A stretch of 64,000 nt of DNA from UBA4416 sp048498515. GTDB taxonomy: Bacteria; Bacteroidota; Bacteroidia; B-17B0; Aurantibacillaceae. The notes beneath the pieces were generated by a model. That model saw nothing but the letters and a program-made list of their open reading frames with translations, did no database searches and was not told the origin of the DNA. Of this stretch, positions 41,757 to 51,632 are shown piece by piece (the first letter of the stretch is position 1; every line of letters starts with the position of its first letter). The stretch spans positions 1-64,000 of the forward strand of contig JBEHXV010000018.1 of the NCBI GenBank assembly GCA_048498515.1, in the 5' to 3' direction. The position numbers and the translations under genes are program-made.

Positions 41757-44700
41757 CTATCTGAATATAGTGAGTGGCCCGGTATAAGGTGTTGTATGAT
41801 CCGGGTGATTCAATTTAATAACATAATAGTATGTTCCCACCGGCAATGGTTTTCCTTTATACCTGCCATCAAACGGAACGGCGTAGCCTTTTGAATAGAA
41901 CAATAATTCACCCCAGCGGTTATACACCTCAACTTCATTATCAGGGAACTGTTGTATGTTATCAATGATCCAGGCATCGTTTTTACCATCGCCATTTGGC
42001 GAGAAGCCATTAGGGATCTTGATCTCAGGGTACACAAATACAGTTACCGTATCTGAATTTATACAACCATTCGCGTCCGTTACCATTACGGTAAAGGTAG
42101 TGGTAACGGTAGTGGAGGTTACTGGGTTAGTTCCAACAGGATCGCTCAATGTTGTACCCGGGCTCCAGGTATACGTTATGCCGGTTGCACTGGTTGGGTT
42201 ACCACCAATTTGTGTTGTGGTTAATAACGGAATGCTTACAAAAGGTCCCGCATCTACAACCGGTAAGGCATTGGCTGTTACTACAACTGTATCCTGATCG
42301 ATACAACCATTATTATTTCCTACCAATACATAGGTGGTTGTTCCTGCTGCCGGGTTAACCGTTGTCACCAGCGTGTTTGAAAAGGCTGTGGTGGAAGGAA
42401 GTTCGAACCATTGGTAACTTGTGCCTCCTGAAGAATTTGAACCATCCAGTACCAGGCTTCCGTTCTGGCAGAAAACCGTATCGTTTCCGGCAATGGTGTT
42501 AATCACTAACACGGCATTAATAACAATGCTGGAGTCTTTGCGACAACCATTCTGATCGGCAATTGAAACACTATAGGTTCCTGCCAATACATTCGTTAAG
42601 TCTTCCGTGCCTATATTACCAGGAGTCCATGTATACGTATAAGTAGGGTTTCCGCCGCCAACTGTAATATCTACAGCCCCATCGGGTGAGGTACTGCAAC
42701 TTGCATCCGTTACCACCGCTGTCAGGGTTATGGCAGGAGGGTTGCTTAAGGAATAGGTTTCCGAAGATGTACAGCCATTCACATCAGTTACAATAACCGA
42801 GTAATTACCTGCACATAAACTGTTGCTTGTTGGGGCCGATGGTGAAGCCGATGACCAGCTGTAGGTATACGGTAAGGTTCCTCCGGTAGCGATCGTCGTG
42901 ATCGATCCATCGCAATTGTTATTACATAACGGGTTGTTCACATCTGGTGTACTGAACACAATTGGTGAAACCGTGCTTAACGAAATGTTTTGTACCGCTT
43001 TACAACCTGCCGCATCCGTTACCTCTACCGAGTAAGCGCCTGCACATAAGCTGCTCAGGTTTGGTGTGCTCGCTCCATTCGACCAGGCTGTGGTGTAAGC
43101 AGGAGTTCCGCCACTGATCGTCAGGCTAATCGTTCCATCGCAGATACCTGAACAACTAATGTCTTTTTTAGTAAAGGTAATAACCGGACCGTTAACCGAA
43201 CTGATGGAATAAACATTGGTTTGAGAACAGTTGCCATCCGATACCGTTACTGTATAGCTTCCTGGTGCCAGGCCTGTTGCTGTATTGGTTGTGCTTACAT
43301 TTGGTGTCCAGGCATAACTGTAAGTGCCTGTGCCACCTGTTACACTTAACGATACAGAACCCGTTGCCGAACTACAAGAGGATTGAGTGACCTGTGGAAC
43401 GATCGTAAAGTTGGTCGTTGCCCCTATTACCACACTGGCTGTACGGATACAGCCATTGGCATCCGTCATGTTACAGAAATAAGTGCCCGCACATAAGTTG
43501 TTTTGGGTTTGCGAGCTGGAGTTATTATGTACCCAGTGGTAAGTGATTGGGGCAACACCGCCAATAGCCGTAATCGTTGCGCTTCCATCGCATGGTACTG
43601 TGGCAGCACAAGACACATCTGTTTTCACAATGTTCTCGCCGGTAATAGTGGATGAGCTATTAATCACAATGTTCGTGTCCGACTGGCAGCCATTGCCATC
43701 GGTAATATGCGCCATGTAAACACCCGCGCATAAATTACTTAACGAGGTACCTGTTTGTGAGTTGCTCCATGCCAACGTATAGCCCGGTGTACCACCTACA
43801 GGGTTTATTGTAGCCGCTCCATCACATTGGCCACAGCTCGGTTGCGTTACATTTGGGGTAAATGTTATCTGGCTTGGTGATGTGACTGCCGCAGGAATCA
43901 CATTAAAACAACCATTCGCATCCGTGATCGTTACCGAATAGGAACCGTTGCACAAACTGCTTGCTACTGTGGTAGATTGTCCTAATGGATCGCTCCACGC
44001 AAACGTATAAGGAGGCAATCCGCCTGCCACATTGGTTGCCAGTATGGAACCGTTACAATCGCCAAAACACCTGTTATTGGTAGCAAAGGTACTGCTGGTA
44101 ATGCTGGTGATGCTAGGCATGGTATAATTTGCAACAAGCGTGCAACCCTGGTTATCGGTTATGGTTGCCGTGTACGGGCCAGGACATAAATTGGTCACTG
44201 TTCCGGTATTGGCGCTCGGTGTCCAGCTGTAAGTATATCCTCCGTTACCGCCGGTAGGATTAAGAGCTATAGAGCCATTACAATTACCAAAACAGGCGGC
44301 GCTGGCAATGATCTCGTTATCATCGATAAGCTGCGGCTGCAAAATTGAAACCGACTGAAAGAATAAGCAATTATTAGCATCTTCTATTTGCGCGGTGTAA
44401 GTTCCCGCACACAAGCCCGTAATTAATGTATTGGTGGATACAGGATTTATCCAGCTCATTGTATAAGAAGGTGTTCCGCCAACCGGGTTGGATACTTCGG
44501 CCGCGCCGTTGCATTGCCCGTTACACACCACATTAGTGGAAGTGATGGTGGCTCCGCTTGGCCCGTTGGAGTTGCTTAACGGAATGGTAATGGTTGAACT
44601 ACAGGTGCTCGCATCCGTTACAATAACGGTATAAACACCAGCCGGAATTCCTGTTACCACACTATTGGTTTGCTGTGCCAAAGGAACCGGCGGAAGCCAG

Positions 44701-47700
44701 TTGTAGGTGTAGTTAGGTGTACCACCCAAAGCAACCGCATCAATTGACCCATTGGATGAACCACAGGTGGCCGGTGAAACAGCAGGATTCACTGCAATAG
44801 CTGGTGGCGCTACCAGGGTTACAACCTGCTCATCCTGGCAGTTATTGCCATCGGTAACAATTACGGTGTAATCACCTGCACATAAACTGTTAACTGTTTG
44901 GTTTGTGTTTGTAGGCGCAGCTGTAGACCATACATAAGAAAGAGGAATGGTACCACCTATAGGATTAACGGAAGCTATACCGTTGCATATGTTGCTACAG
45001 GTTGGGTTTGTAAACGATGTATTGGCAATTAATAAAGGTGGATCAACCAGGGTTACAATGGCGTTGCCGGTACATAAGCTATCATCCGTTACAACCACTG
45101 TATAAATTCCGGCACCTAAACCTGTAGGGTTTGGAACAGGTCCTCCGGTTGCTATCCAGTTGTAATGATAGGATGGATTACCTCCTGTTACTGTTGTAGC
45201 CACGCTTCCATTAAATGCCGCGTTACATTTAGGGTTTGACACCGTGGCTGTAATCACTATCGGAAGCGGTTGGGTAATCACAAAACCCGATGAAGACACA
45301 CAGCCATTGGCATCGGTTACAGTTCCTGTATAGGTTCCCACGCATAAGCCTGTTAAACTTTGTGTAGATGTTCCATTCATTGAGAATACATAAGGTGTGG
45401 TTCCACCGCTTGAGTTAATTGCCGCTGAACCATTACAAACGTTATTACATTTTACATTAACCGATGTAATGGTAGATGTCAAGGCAGTTGGCTCACCAAT
45501 ATTGATGGTTCCTGAAATAATACAGCCATTGGCGTCGCTTGCCGTAACGGTATAAATACCGGAACACAAATTAGCCAGGGTATCGAGATTAGAGCCCACA
45601 AATGGCGCGGATGGTGTCCATGTGTAAGAATACGGAGAAAGACCACCTCCAACAACAGCTCTTACACCTCCCGTACATCCTGCATTACATAATACGTCTT
45701 TTTTATTAAAGCTTAAGGTGAGGCTTGGCGGTTCGGTAATCACAAATGTGTTTGTTATCACACAACCATTGGCATCGGCAATATCAACCGAATAGTTTTG
45801 AGCACATAAGCCTACCGGATCTTCTACATTACCTCCCGCAGGCGACCATGTGTAAGTATAAGAGCCTGCGCCACCCGATGGTGTTAAATTGATGGAAGCG
45901 GTGCATACAGAATTACATGGCACATTGGTAACAAGCCCGGTAGAAGAGATTTGCAATGGTTGTGCAATATTTACCGTTTGATTGGTGATACATCCATTGC
46001 CATCAGTAATCTGCGGCACATAAAGACCGGCACATAGGTTTGCAACAATAGTATTGGTAGAGGAAACAGGCGCCGGCCAGTTAACACTAAAAGGAGGTGT
46101 TCCTACAATAGAAAGTGTAGCGGAACCGGTACATGACCCAAAACAGGTAATGGAATTAGAGGTCACCGTAACCGTAGGTCCTGTAGGGTTGCTTAATGTA
46201 GTCACCATGGTTTGTGTACAACCCGCGGCATCTGTTACATTCAGGGAATAAGTTCCTGCTGCAAGCCCTGTGAACGGATTTGCCGATACGTTCCCTGGCT
46301 GCCATAATACTGTATAGGTTGGGGTACCTCCGGTTACACTTGCGCTTAGCGCTCCATCGGATGAAGTACAGGTTGTAGGACTTGTAAAGCTAAAACTTGC
46401 CGTTAATGCTGAGTTTTGTGTAATGCTTACGACTTGTGTTTGCGAACAGCCATTCACATCGGTTGCTGTAACCGTATAATCACCGGCACACAAATTACTG
46501 ATAGCTGCCGTTGTAAAATTGCCCGGTGCCCATGAGTAAGTTATTGCTCCCGTACCGCCTGTTGCATTTGCAATGGCTGCACCATCGCATAAGGCATTAC
46601 AGCTCACATTTGTTTTATTAACCGTTAAGGTAATGGCAGGCGGGCTCACAAAAGTAACCACGTTGGTATTGGTACAGCCATTGGCGTCGGAAACGGTGAC
46701 TGTATGATTTCCAACACATAAACCTGTTGCCGTTTGCGTATTTTGTATTGGAATCGGGCTCCATGTAAATGTATAAGTACCCGGACCCGTACCACCCGAA
46801 GCATTGGCTGTTGCAATACCAGAGCAAGTACCATTACAAGCCAGCGTATTGCTATTGGCTGTTACTAAAATATTAATGGTTTGGTTAATCTGAACAGTTT
46901 GTGTTGTTGTACAACCTTTACTATCGGTAACCGTTACGGTATGAATACCGATACACAAATTGGTTGGTGTTTGAACAGCTTGTCCGCCAGGCAACCATGA
47001 ATAGGTATAAGGGCCAGTACCGCCTATGCCATGAGCGGTTGCAGCACCTATACATACGTTACAGCTTGGCTGAATGTTGCTGATGGAAGAAGTAAGTACC
47101 GCCGGCTGAATAACACTGGCAGTAGCGGAAGAAATACAGCCTTTACTGTCGGTAACGGTTGCAATGTAACTTCCCGGGCATAAGCCTGTTGCAGTTGACG
47201 TTGTTTGTGTAGGCGTTGAGGTCCAACTATAAAAATAGCCAGAGGTACCTCCGGTTGCCAATACCGACACAGTTCCGTCGCAAGGAATGACACCGGCACA
47301 ACTCACGGTTCCATTGGCAGGCGTTAACGTTAAGGCTGGAGGTGTTACAATTGCAATGGTTTGCGTTTTGGTACAACCTAAAAAGTCGACAACCGTTACG
47401 GTGTAACTACCGGCGCACAAATTTGGGTTCACATTCCCGCTGGTCCCATTGTTCCAGTTAATGGTATAATTGGGTGTACCGCCACTCACTGTTGCCGTAG
47501 CAATTCCCGTACACTGTGCATTACAGTTTGGGTTCGCGGCTGTTACCGTTACAGTAAGATCAGGAACAGAAGACACATTGACTGAAGCTGTTGCCTGGCA
47601 ACCTTTCGAATCGGTAACGGTGGCCGTTTGAACACCCGCACATGCATTGTTAATGGATGAACCTGTTCCGCCGCTACCCCATGAAATAGTGTACGATGGC

Positions 47701-50261
47701 GTACCACCATTAATTACCGTTGAGATAGTTGAATTACACATGTTAAAACAACTCACCGGCGTAGCGGATAAGGAAAGGGTGATTGGATTTGGCTGCACCA
47801 GGTTGATGGTTTGTGTTCTTACACAGCCATTATTATCCTTTATAGTTAAGGTATACGATCCCGCGCATAAATTTAAAAAAGGAGGCGAACCTACAATTGC
47901 GGCTCCCGATGAAGGTTGTAGTGTAAATGTATAAGGTGTTGCTCCACCCGAAGGAGCGGAGTTAATGGATCCGTTACAAAGTCCGTTACAGGTTGGCGAA
48001 ACCGATGTATGGTTAGGTATAATTGGAGGAGGTTGTGTAATGCTTATTGTCCCGGTCCTCACACAATTATTGGCATCGGTTACCCTTAATGAGTAAGTGC
48101 CGGCACACAACCCGGTGATGGTTGGCGTTCCCTGCCCCGACGGAATTGGGTTGGTCGACGTCCAGGTATACGTATAAGGCCCGGTACCTCCCGATACGTT
48201 ACCTATTGCCGTACCATCGCACACACTATTACAACTTACATCGGTCTTTGAAATAGTTAAGGTAATAGCCGGCGGCTGCGTAATGGTTACCGTATTAATG
48301 TAGGTACAGTTCACTGCATCGGTCACGGTGTATACATAGGCGCCCGCACATAAACTCGAAGCAACAGAATTTGTTGAAACCGATGGTGACCATGAATACG
48401 AATAAGCTCCCGTACCTCCCGAAGGATTAAGGTTAATGGCGCCGATGCAGGATGAATTACAAACCAGGTTGGTTTGAGTTGGCGTGGCGGTTAATGTTGG
48501 CGGAGAGGTAATGTCAAAAGTGATGGTTTTAACACAGTTTAAATTATCGGCTACATTAACCGTGTAAGTGAGCGGGCAAAGCCCGGTAGCCGTTGGCCCG
48601 TTGGAAACGTTGGGGAACCAGGTGTATGTGTAACCTGCCCCGCTACCACCGCTGGCCGTTATGGTCGCCGTTCCATCGCAGATGGAACCACAAATTAAAT
48701 TTGTTTTTGTAACCGTTAAGGTAATGGCAGGTGGTTGCGTAATGTTGGCCGAATAGGTGGCGGTACAGCTTTTGGTATCGGTAACGGTTAATGTAACTAC
48801 ACCGGGACATAAGTTGTTAATGGAGGAAGAGGTCGAGGTTGATGGTGTAGATGTTGCTGAGGTCCATGAAAAGTTATATCCTCCGGCATTTCCACCGCTT
48901 GGGGCGGAAAGGGCCGAACCGTTGCAGGCGCCAAAACAGGTTACGTTACTACTGGTGCCGTTTGCCAGTAATTGGGTGGGCTGTGTTAATGTTCTTGTAA
49001 AGGTATTGGCACATCCATCGTCGCCGGTTGCAATAATAGTATAAGTCCCCTGGCAGGCATTTTTCAGGGTATCTCTTCCACCTACACCAATACCGGTATG
49101 AGTAACGGTAGTGGTTGGGGCCGGAGAGATATATTTGATGGTAATAGGTGGCGTACCCGAAAGGATCTGGGTTCTGATCTGCCCGTCACAATTCCCAAAA
49201 CAGCTGGGATTTAGCATTGTAATGTTTAACAGCGGCTTAGGCTGCTTACCCACCAGAGCCTGAGGAAAGGACTGCTCACCTGTGGTGTTATTGGTAAAAA
49301 TAACGATGTAAGGTGTCACACAATCACACACGGTACTTACAGAATACGTAGTTCCCACAAAACCCGATTCTGCGGGCGGTAAATTCTGGCAGGAAGCCGC
49401 CGGGTTAGTGTTAAGCCACTGAATATCATAAGGCCCGGCAGGCGACGCGCAACCCGACATGTCAAAAATAACGATCCCGTCGCAGGTGGCATTACAACTC
49501 ACATTGGTTGGCGTTCCTGAAACTACCACGCAATCGGCCATGGGCGCCATGGTAATACCGGCTATGCCGGCTAACATAGTGCGCACTGCCTGCGAAAGGT
49601 TGGCCTGGTGACAAATAAAGCGGGATGGTTTTAAAAGATCGGCTGTAAGCGAAGAGTTGGTAAGCTGGATATTATCTGAAGTTTGAAAAAAGGAATTTTC
49701 CAGTCTTACAGCGGCATTGTTCAACAACAAATTCTTAGAAATCAATACCGAGTTACTTAATTTAAAGCTGCCCGAAAGGCTAATGCTTTTGGAAGTATTC
49801 AGGTATTCCACTTTAACATCGTGGTTCGAAATGATCTTTACATCTGAATTTAAAGCATAAGGCGAGATCCTGTAAAGGCAAGCGCTTGTTGGCGTCAGCA
49901 ACAATGGCCCGTTGGTATTGAGGTAAAATGTCGGGCTCAGTTCCAGGTTGCCATTTACTTTTAACTGCACATTGGGCGAACTGATTAATTGTCCTTTAAA
50001 AACCTGGTTTTGAGAGGTAATGGAATTGACCTCGATGCTTTGAAGAATATGAACTGTAAAATCGGAGCCAGAGGACTGGTTATCGAAAATAACATTGCTT
50101 GCAGCGTTCGGAATTTGGCCGGCCGGTACGCCGCCGGGAGTAGTTGACCAGTGATTCGCGTCATTCCAGTAACCTGAACCACCAACCCAGTGCAAAGTCT
50201 GCGCTTTTGCTAAAATAGTAATGGATAACAGGACAAGAAGGAGTAATCGTCTTTTCAACAT
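41757..50261 (-). CDS. SprB-like giant repeat adhesin with type B T9SS C-terminal domain
   Basis: A 2834-residue exported protein. After the signal peptide (1-20) comes a WVGGSGYWNDANHWS domain and a beta-rich stretch to about residue 240. About 30 SprB-type repeats of 73-95 residues follow; the pattern is C-x3-C-[DNT]G, SGGTxPYTYxW, LCAGxYTVTVTD, GC and a linker ending QPPAI. Two Ig-like parts come next, then the gliding-motility C-terminal domain (IPNGFSPNGDGKNDAW, EVEVYNRWGELLF, VGTYYYVIKL), a type B T9SS signal. Related SprB moves along the F. johnsoniae surface and drives gliding. Whether this organism glides is unknown; it may be only an adhesin. The porP/sprF partner follows. Confidence 0.95.
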   Translation of the reverse strand: MLKRRLLLLVLLSITILAKAQTLHWVGGSGYWNDANHWSTTPGGVPAGQIPNAASNVIFDNQSSGSDFTVHILQSIEVNSITSQNQVFKGQLISSPNVQLKVNGNLELSPTFYLNTNGPLLLTPTSACLYRISPYALNSDVKIISNHDVKVEYLNTSKSISLSGSFKLSNSVLISKNLLLNNAAVRLENSFFQTSDNIQLTNSSLTADLLKPSRFICHQANLSQAVRTMLAGIAGITMAPMADCVVVSGTPTNVSCNATCDGIVIFDMSGCASPAGPYDIQWLNTNPAASCQNLPPAESGFVGTTYSVSTVCDCVTPYIVIFTNNTTGEQSFPQALVGKQPKPLLNITMLNPSCFGNCDGQIRTQILSGTPPITIKYISPAPTTTVTHTGIGVGGRDTLKNACQGTYTIIATGDDGCANTFTRTLTQPTQLLANGTSSNVTCFGACNGSALSAPSGGNAGGYNFSWTSATSTPSTSTSSSINNLCPGVVTLTVTDTKSCTATYSANITQPPAITLTVTKTNLICGSICDGTATITASGGSGAGYTYTWFPNVSNGPTATGLCPLTYTVNVADNLNCVKTITFDITSPPTLTATPTQTNLVCNSSCIGAINLNPSGGTGAYSYSWSPSVSTNSVASSLCAGAYVYTVTDAVNCTYINTVTITQPPAITLTISKTDVSCNSVCDGTAIGNVSGGTGPYTYTWTSTNPIPSGQGTPTITGLCAGTYSLRVTDANNCVRTGTISITQPPPIIPNHTSVSPTCNGLCNGSINSAPSGGATPYTFTLQPSSGAAIVGSPPFLNLCAGSYTLTIKDNNGCVRTQTINLVQPNPITLSLSATPVSCFNMCNSTISTVINGGTPSYTISWGSGGTGSSINNACAGVQTATVTDSKGCQATASVNVSSVPDLTVTVTAANPNCNAQCTGIATATVSGGTPNYTINWNNGTSGNVNPNLCAGSYTVTVVDFLGCTKTQTIAIVTPPALTLTPANGTVSCAGVIPCDGTVSVLATGGTSGYFYSWTSTPTQTTSTATGLCPGSYIATVTDSKGCISSATASVIQPAVLTSSISNIQPSCNVCIGAATAHGIGGTGPYTYSWLPGGQAVQTPTNLCIGIHTVTVTDSKGCTTTQTVQINQTINILVTANSNTLACNGTCSGIATANASGGTGPGTYTFTWSPIPIQNTQTATGLCVGNHTVTVSDANGCTNTNVVTFVSPPAITLTVNKTNVSCNALCDGAAIANATGGTGAITYSWAPGNFTTAAISNLCAGDYTVTATDVNGCSQTQVVSITQNSALTASFSFTSPTTCTSSDGALSASVTGGTPTYTVLWQPGNVSANPFTGLAAGTYSLNVTDAAGCTQTMVTTLSNPTGPTVTVTSNSITCFGSCTGSATLSIVGTPPFSVNWPAPVSSTNTIVANLCAGLYVPQITDGNGCITNQTVNIAQPLQISSTGLVTNVPCNSVCTASINLTPSGGAGSYTYTWSPAGGNVEDPVGLCAQNYSVDIADANGCVITNTFVITEPPSLTLSFNKKDVLCNAGCTGGVRAVVGGGLSPYSYTWTPSAPFVGSNLDTLANLCSGIYTVTASDANGCIISGTINIGEPTALTSTITSVNVKCNNVCNGSAAINSSGGTTPYVFSMNGTSTQSLTGLCVGTYTGTVTDANGCVSSSGFVITQPLPIVITATVSNPKCNAAFNGSVATTVTGGNPSYHYNWIATGGPVPNPTGLGAGIYTVVVTDDSLCTGNAIVTLVDPPLLIANTSFTNPTCSNICNGIASVNPIGGTIPLSYVWSTAAPTNTNQTVNSLCAGDYTVIVTDGNNCQDEQVVTLVAPPAIAVNPAVSPATCGSSNGSIDAVALGGTPNYTYNWLPPVPLAQQTNSVVTGIPAGVYTVIVTDASTCSSTITIPLSNSNGPSGATITSTNVVCNGQCNGAAEVSNPVGGTPSYTMSWINPVSTNTLITGLCAGTYTAQIEDANNCLFFQSVSILQPQLIDDNEIIASAACFGNCNGSIALNPTGGNGGYTYSWTPSANTGTVTNLCPGPYTATITDNQGCTLVANYTMPSITSITSSTFATNNRCFGDCNGSILATNVAGGLPPYTFAWSDPLGQSTTVASSLCNGSYSVTITDANGCFNVIPAAVTSPSQITFTPNVTQPSCGQCDGAATINPVGGTPGYTLAWSNSQTGTSLSNLCAGVYMAHITDGNGCQSDTNIVINSSSTITGENIVKTDVSCAATVPCDGSATITAIGGVAPITYHWVHNNSSSQTQNNLCAGTYFCNMTDANGCIRTASVVIGATTNFTIVPQVTQSSCSSATGSVSLSVTGGTGTYSYAWTPNVSTTNTATGLAPGSYTVTVSDGNCSQTNVYSISSVNGPVITFTKKDISCSGICDGTISLTISGGTPAYTTAWSNGASTPNLSSLCAGAYSVEVTDAAGCKAVQNISLSTVSPIVFSTPDVNNPLCNNNCDGSITTIATGGTLPYTYSWSSASPSAPTSNSLCAGNYSVIVTDVNGCTSSETYSLSNPPAITLTAVVTDASCSTSPDGAVDITVGGGNPTYTYTWTPGNIGTEDLTNVLAGTYSVSIADQNGCRKDSSIVINAVLVINTIAGNDTVFCQNGSLVLDGSNSSGGTSYQWFELPSTTAFSNTLVTTVNPAAGTTTYVLVGNNNGCIDQDTVVVTANALPVVDAGPFVSIPLLTTTQIGGNPTSATGITYTWSPGTTLSDPVGTNPVTSTTVTTTFTVMVTDANGCINSDTVTVFVYPEIKIPNGFSPNGDGKNDAWIIDNIQQFPDNEVEVYNRWGELLFYSKGYAVPFDGRYKGKPLPVGTYYYVIKLNHPDHTTPYTGPLTIFR
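42500..49525 (-). repeat. Array of about 30 SprB-type protein repeats
   Basis: My count by eye is 30 units. Neighbouring units differ widely in DNA, so the array is old and not a recent expansion. Five units (numbers 14, 19, 21, 27 and 30 from the N-terminus) lack both the second Cys of CxxxC and the Cys of LCAG together. Confidence 0.88.
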
Positions 50262-50387
50262 AACAATTTTTAACTATTACGAATTTATATTAGTTTAGGT
50301 TTCTAAATTTAATAAAATTACCCTAATATTAACAATCCAACTGTGTGAAACCTATTATAGACTGATTAAACACGAAATATAGCCCTT

Positions 50388-50975
50388 ATGAGCTCTCAAA
50401 ACGACCTTAATTCCTGGAAAACTTTAACATCTGCGCTGGTCTACGAATCGGCATGGATTGCGGTGAACAGGCACGAAACCATCAATCCGGCAGGCAACCC
50501 TGCCGTATACAGTGTTGTTAATTTTAAGAACCTGGCCATTGGCATTATTCCCTTAAGCGAGGATGGTTATACCTGGCTGGTAGGCCAGTGGCGTTATCCA
50601 TTAAATGCCTACAGTTGGGAAATTCCGGAAGGCGGCGGGCCTTTGGGCGAAGAACCCATAAAAACAGCTGAGCGCGAACTGAAAGAAGAAACGGGCATTG
50701 TTGCCAAAAAATTTGAAGAGATCATGCAATTGCATTTAAGTAATTCGGCTACTGATGAACATGCTTTTGTATTCCTGGCAACGGACCTGTCTTTTGAAGA
50801 ATCGGAACCTGAAGAAACCGAGGATTTACAGGTGAAAAAAGTACACATCACTGAGGCTTTCGACATGGTGCTAAAAGGTGAGATTACCGATGCCATTAGC
50901 GTAGCGGCTATTTTTAAAGTAAAGTATTTGCTGGAACACTCACCACAGAGGAACAGAGAAACAGGGGAAGAATAA
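50388..50975 (+). CDS. NUDIX hydrolase
   Basis: A 195-residue cytoplasmic enzyme. The Nudix box is complete: G-GGPLG-E, seven residues, then RELKEETGI (residues about 82-104). IGIIPLSEDGYTWLVGQWRYP before it and ATDEHAFVFLATDL after it resemble ADP-ribose/nucleoside-diphosphate-sugar pyrophosphatases (GDPMK, ADPR type). The exact substrate is not fixed. The last residues (SPQRNRETGEE) are encoded by a CACCACAGAGGAACAGAG stretch like an intergenic repeat, so the tail may have been extended by repeat DNA. Confidence 0.9.
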   Translation: MSSQNDLNSWKTLTSALVYESAWIAVNRHETINPAGNPAVYSVVNFKNLAIGIIPLSEDGYTWLVGQWRYPLNAYSWEIPEGGGPLGEEPIKTAERELKEETGIVAKKFEEIMQLHLSNSATDEHAFVFLATDLSFEESEPEETEDLQVKKVHITEAFDMVLKGEITDAISVAAIFKVKYLLEHSPQRNRETGEE

Positions 50976-50976
50976 G

Positions 50977-51060
50977 CGTCATTGTGAACGCAAGCGAAGC
51001 AACCTCAAATCCAGTAAGCCAATGTTTGAGATCGCTTCGTCGTCCCTCCTCGCAATGACG
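50977..51060. repeat. Imperfect palindromic repeat (CGTCATTG...CAATGACG)
   Basis: The left arm starts CGTCATTGTGAACGCAAGCG at 50977. The right arm 51025-51060 ends CCTCCTCGCAATGACG. The outer 8 bases and CTCAAA/TTTGAG pair. It matches in type a repeat widely seen in bacterial genomes with GCGAAGCAA / TCGCTTCG segments. It fills the spacer between convergent NUDIX and kdsC genes. Confidence 0.75.
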
Positions 51061-51119
51061 AAATTGATAGTTTGATCCTCTTCTAACAGCCTTTCATTTC
51101 AACAATTCATTAACTGTAT

Positions 51120-51632
51120 TTACCACCCATCAATGGCCCAGGTTCCCTGCGAGCGCATCACCTGTTCAATGATATCACGCACACAGGCCTCTCCGCCATT
51201 CCGGTTCGAAATGTAAATGCAAATTTCTTTGATTTCGTGCGCCGCGTTGTTGGGACAAGCCGCAATACCAACGCGTTTCATCACTTCGTAATCGGGCAGA
51301 TCGTCGCCCATAAAAACAATTTCCTCTTCCTTCAGGTCGTGTTCGTTAATGTAATCCTTATAACATTGCAACTTATCGTACTGCGATAAAAATATATCCT
51401 GAATTCCCAGTCCCTGCAAAGCATTCTTTACTGCCTGGCTCTTGCCACCGGTAATGATGCCTATGCGGTAACCCTTTTTTACCGCCAATTGCAGCGCGTA
51501 ACCGTCCTTTGAGTTCATGTTGCGGACAAACTCACCGTTTTCAAGCAACAGTACCTGGCCGTTAGTTAATACGCCATCCACATCAAATAAAAAAGTTTTT
51601 ATACGGGTGAGTTTTTGTTTGAAATTTTCCAT
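51120..51632 (-). CDS. kdsC: KDO-8-phosphate phosphatase, KdsC-type HAD protein
   Basis: A 170-residue HAD phosphatase without a cap domain. FLFDVDGVLTNG holds the two catalytic Asp residues, GIITGGKS the second motif, and VFMGDDLPDYEVMKRVG the acidic third motif; the C-terminal tail has RNGGEACVRDIIEQV. It hydrolyses 3-deoxy-manno-octulosonate-8-phosphate in lipopolysaccharide core synthesis. It adjoins the DUF2520 gene with shared bases, so they are probably in one operon behind ccmF. Confidence 0.9.
   Translation of the reverse strand: MENFKQKLTRIKTFLFDVDGVLTNGQVLLLENGEFVRNMNSKDGYALQLAVKKGYRIGIITGGKSQAVKNALQGLGIQDIFLSQYDKLQCYKDYINEHDLKEEEIVFMGDDLPDYEVMKRVGIAACPNNAAHEIKEICIYISNRNGGEACVRDIIEQVMRSQGTWAIDGW

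Noticed and set aside
46054..49044. Several antisense reading frames of 65-95 residues within the giant adhesin gene
   Set aside because: They follow from the biased Thr/Gly/Cys codons of the repeats and have no start context, domain or independent support.
42500..49525. Regularly spaced DNA similarity that could suggest a CRISPR array or satellite
   Set aside because: The period is about 225-240 bases, the frame is open throughout, and similarity is at protein level (SprB repeats).
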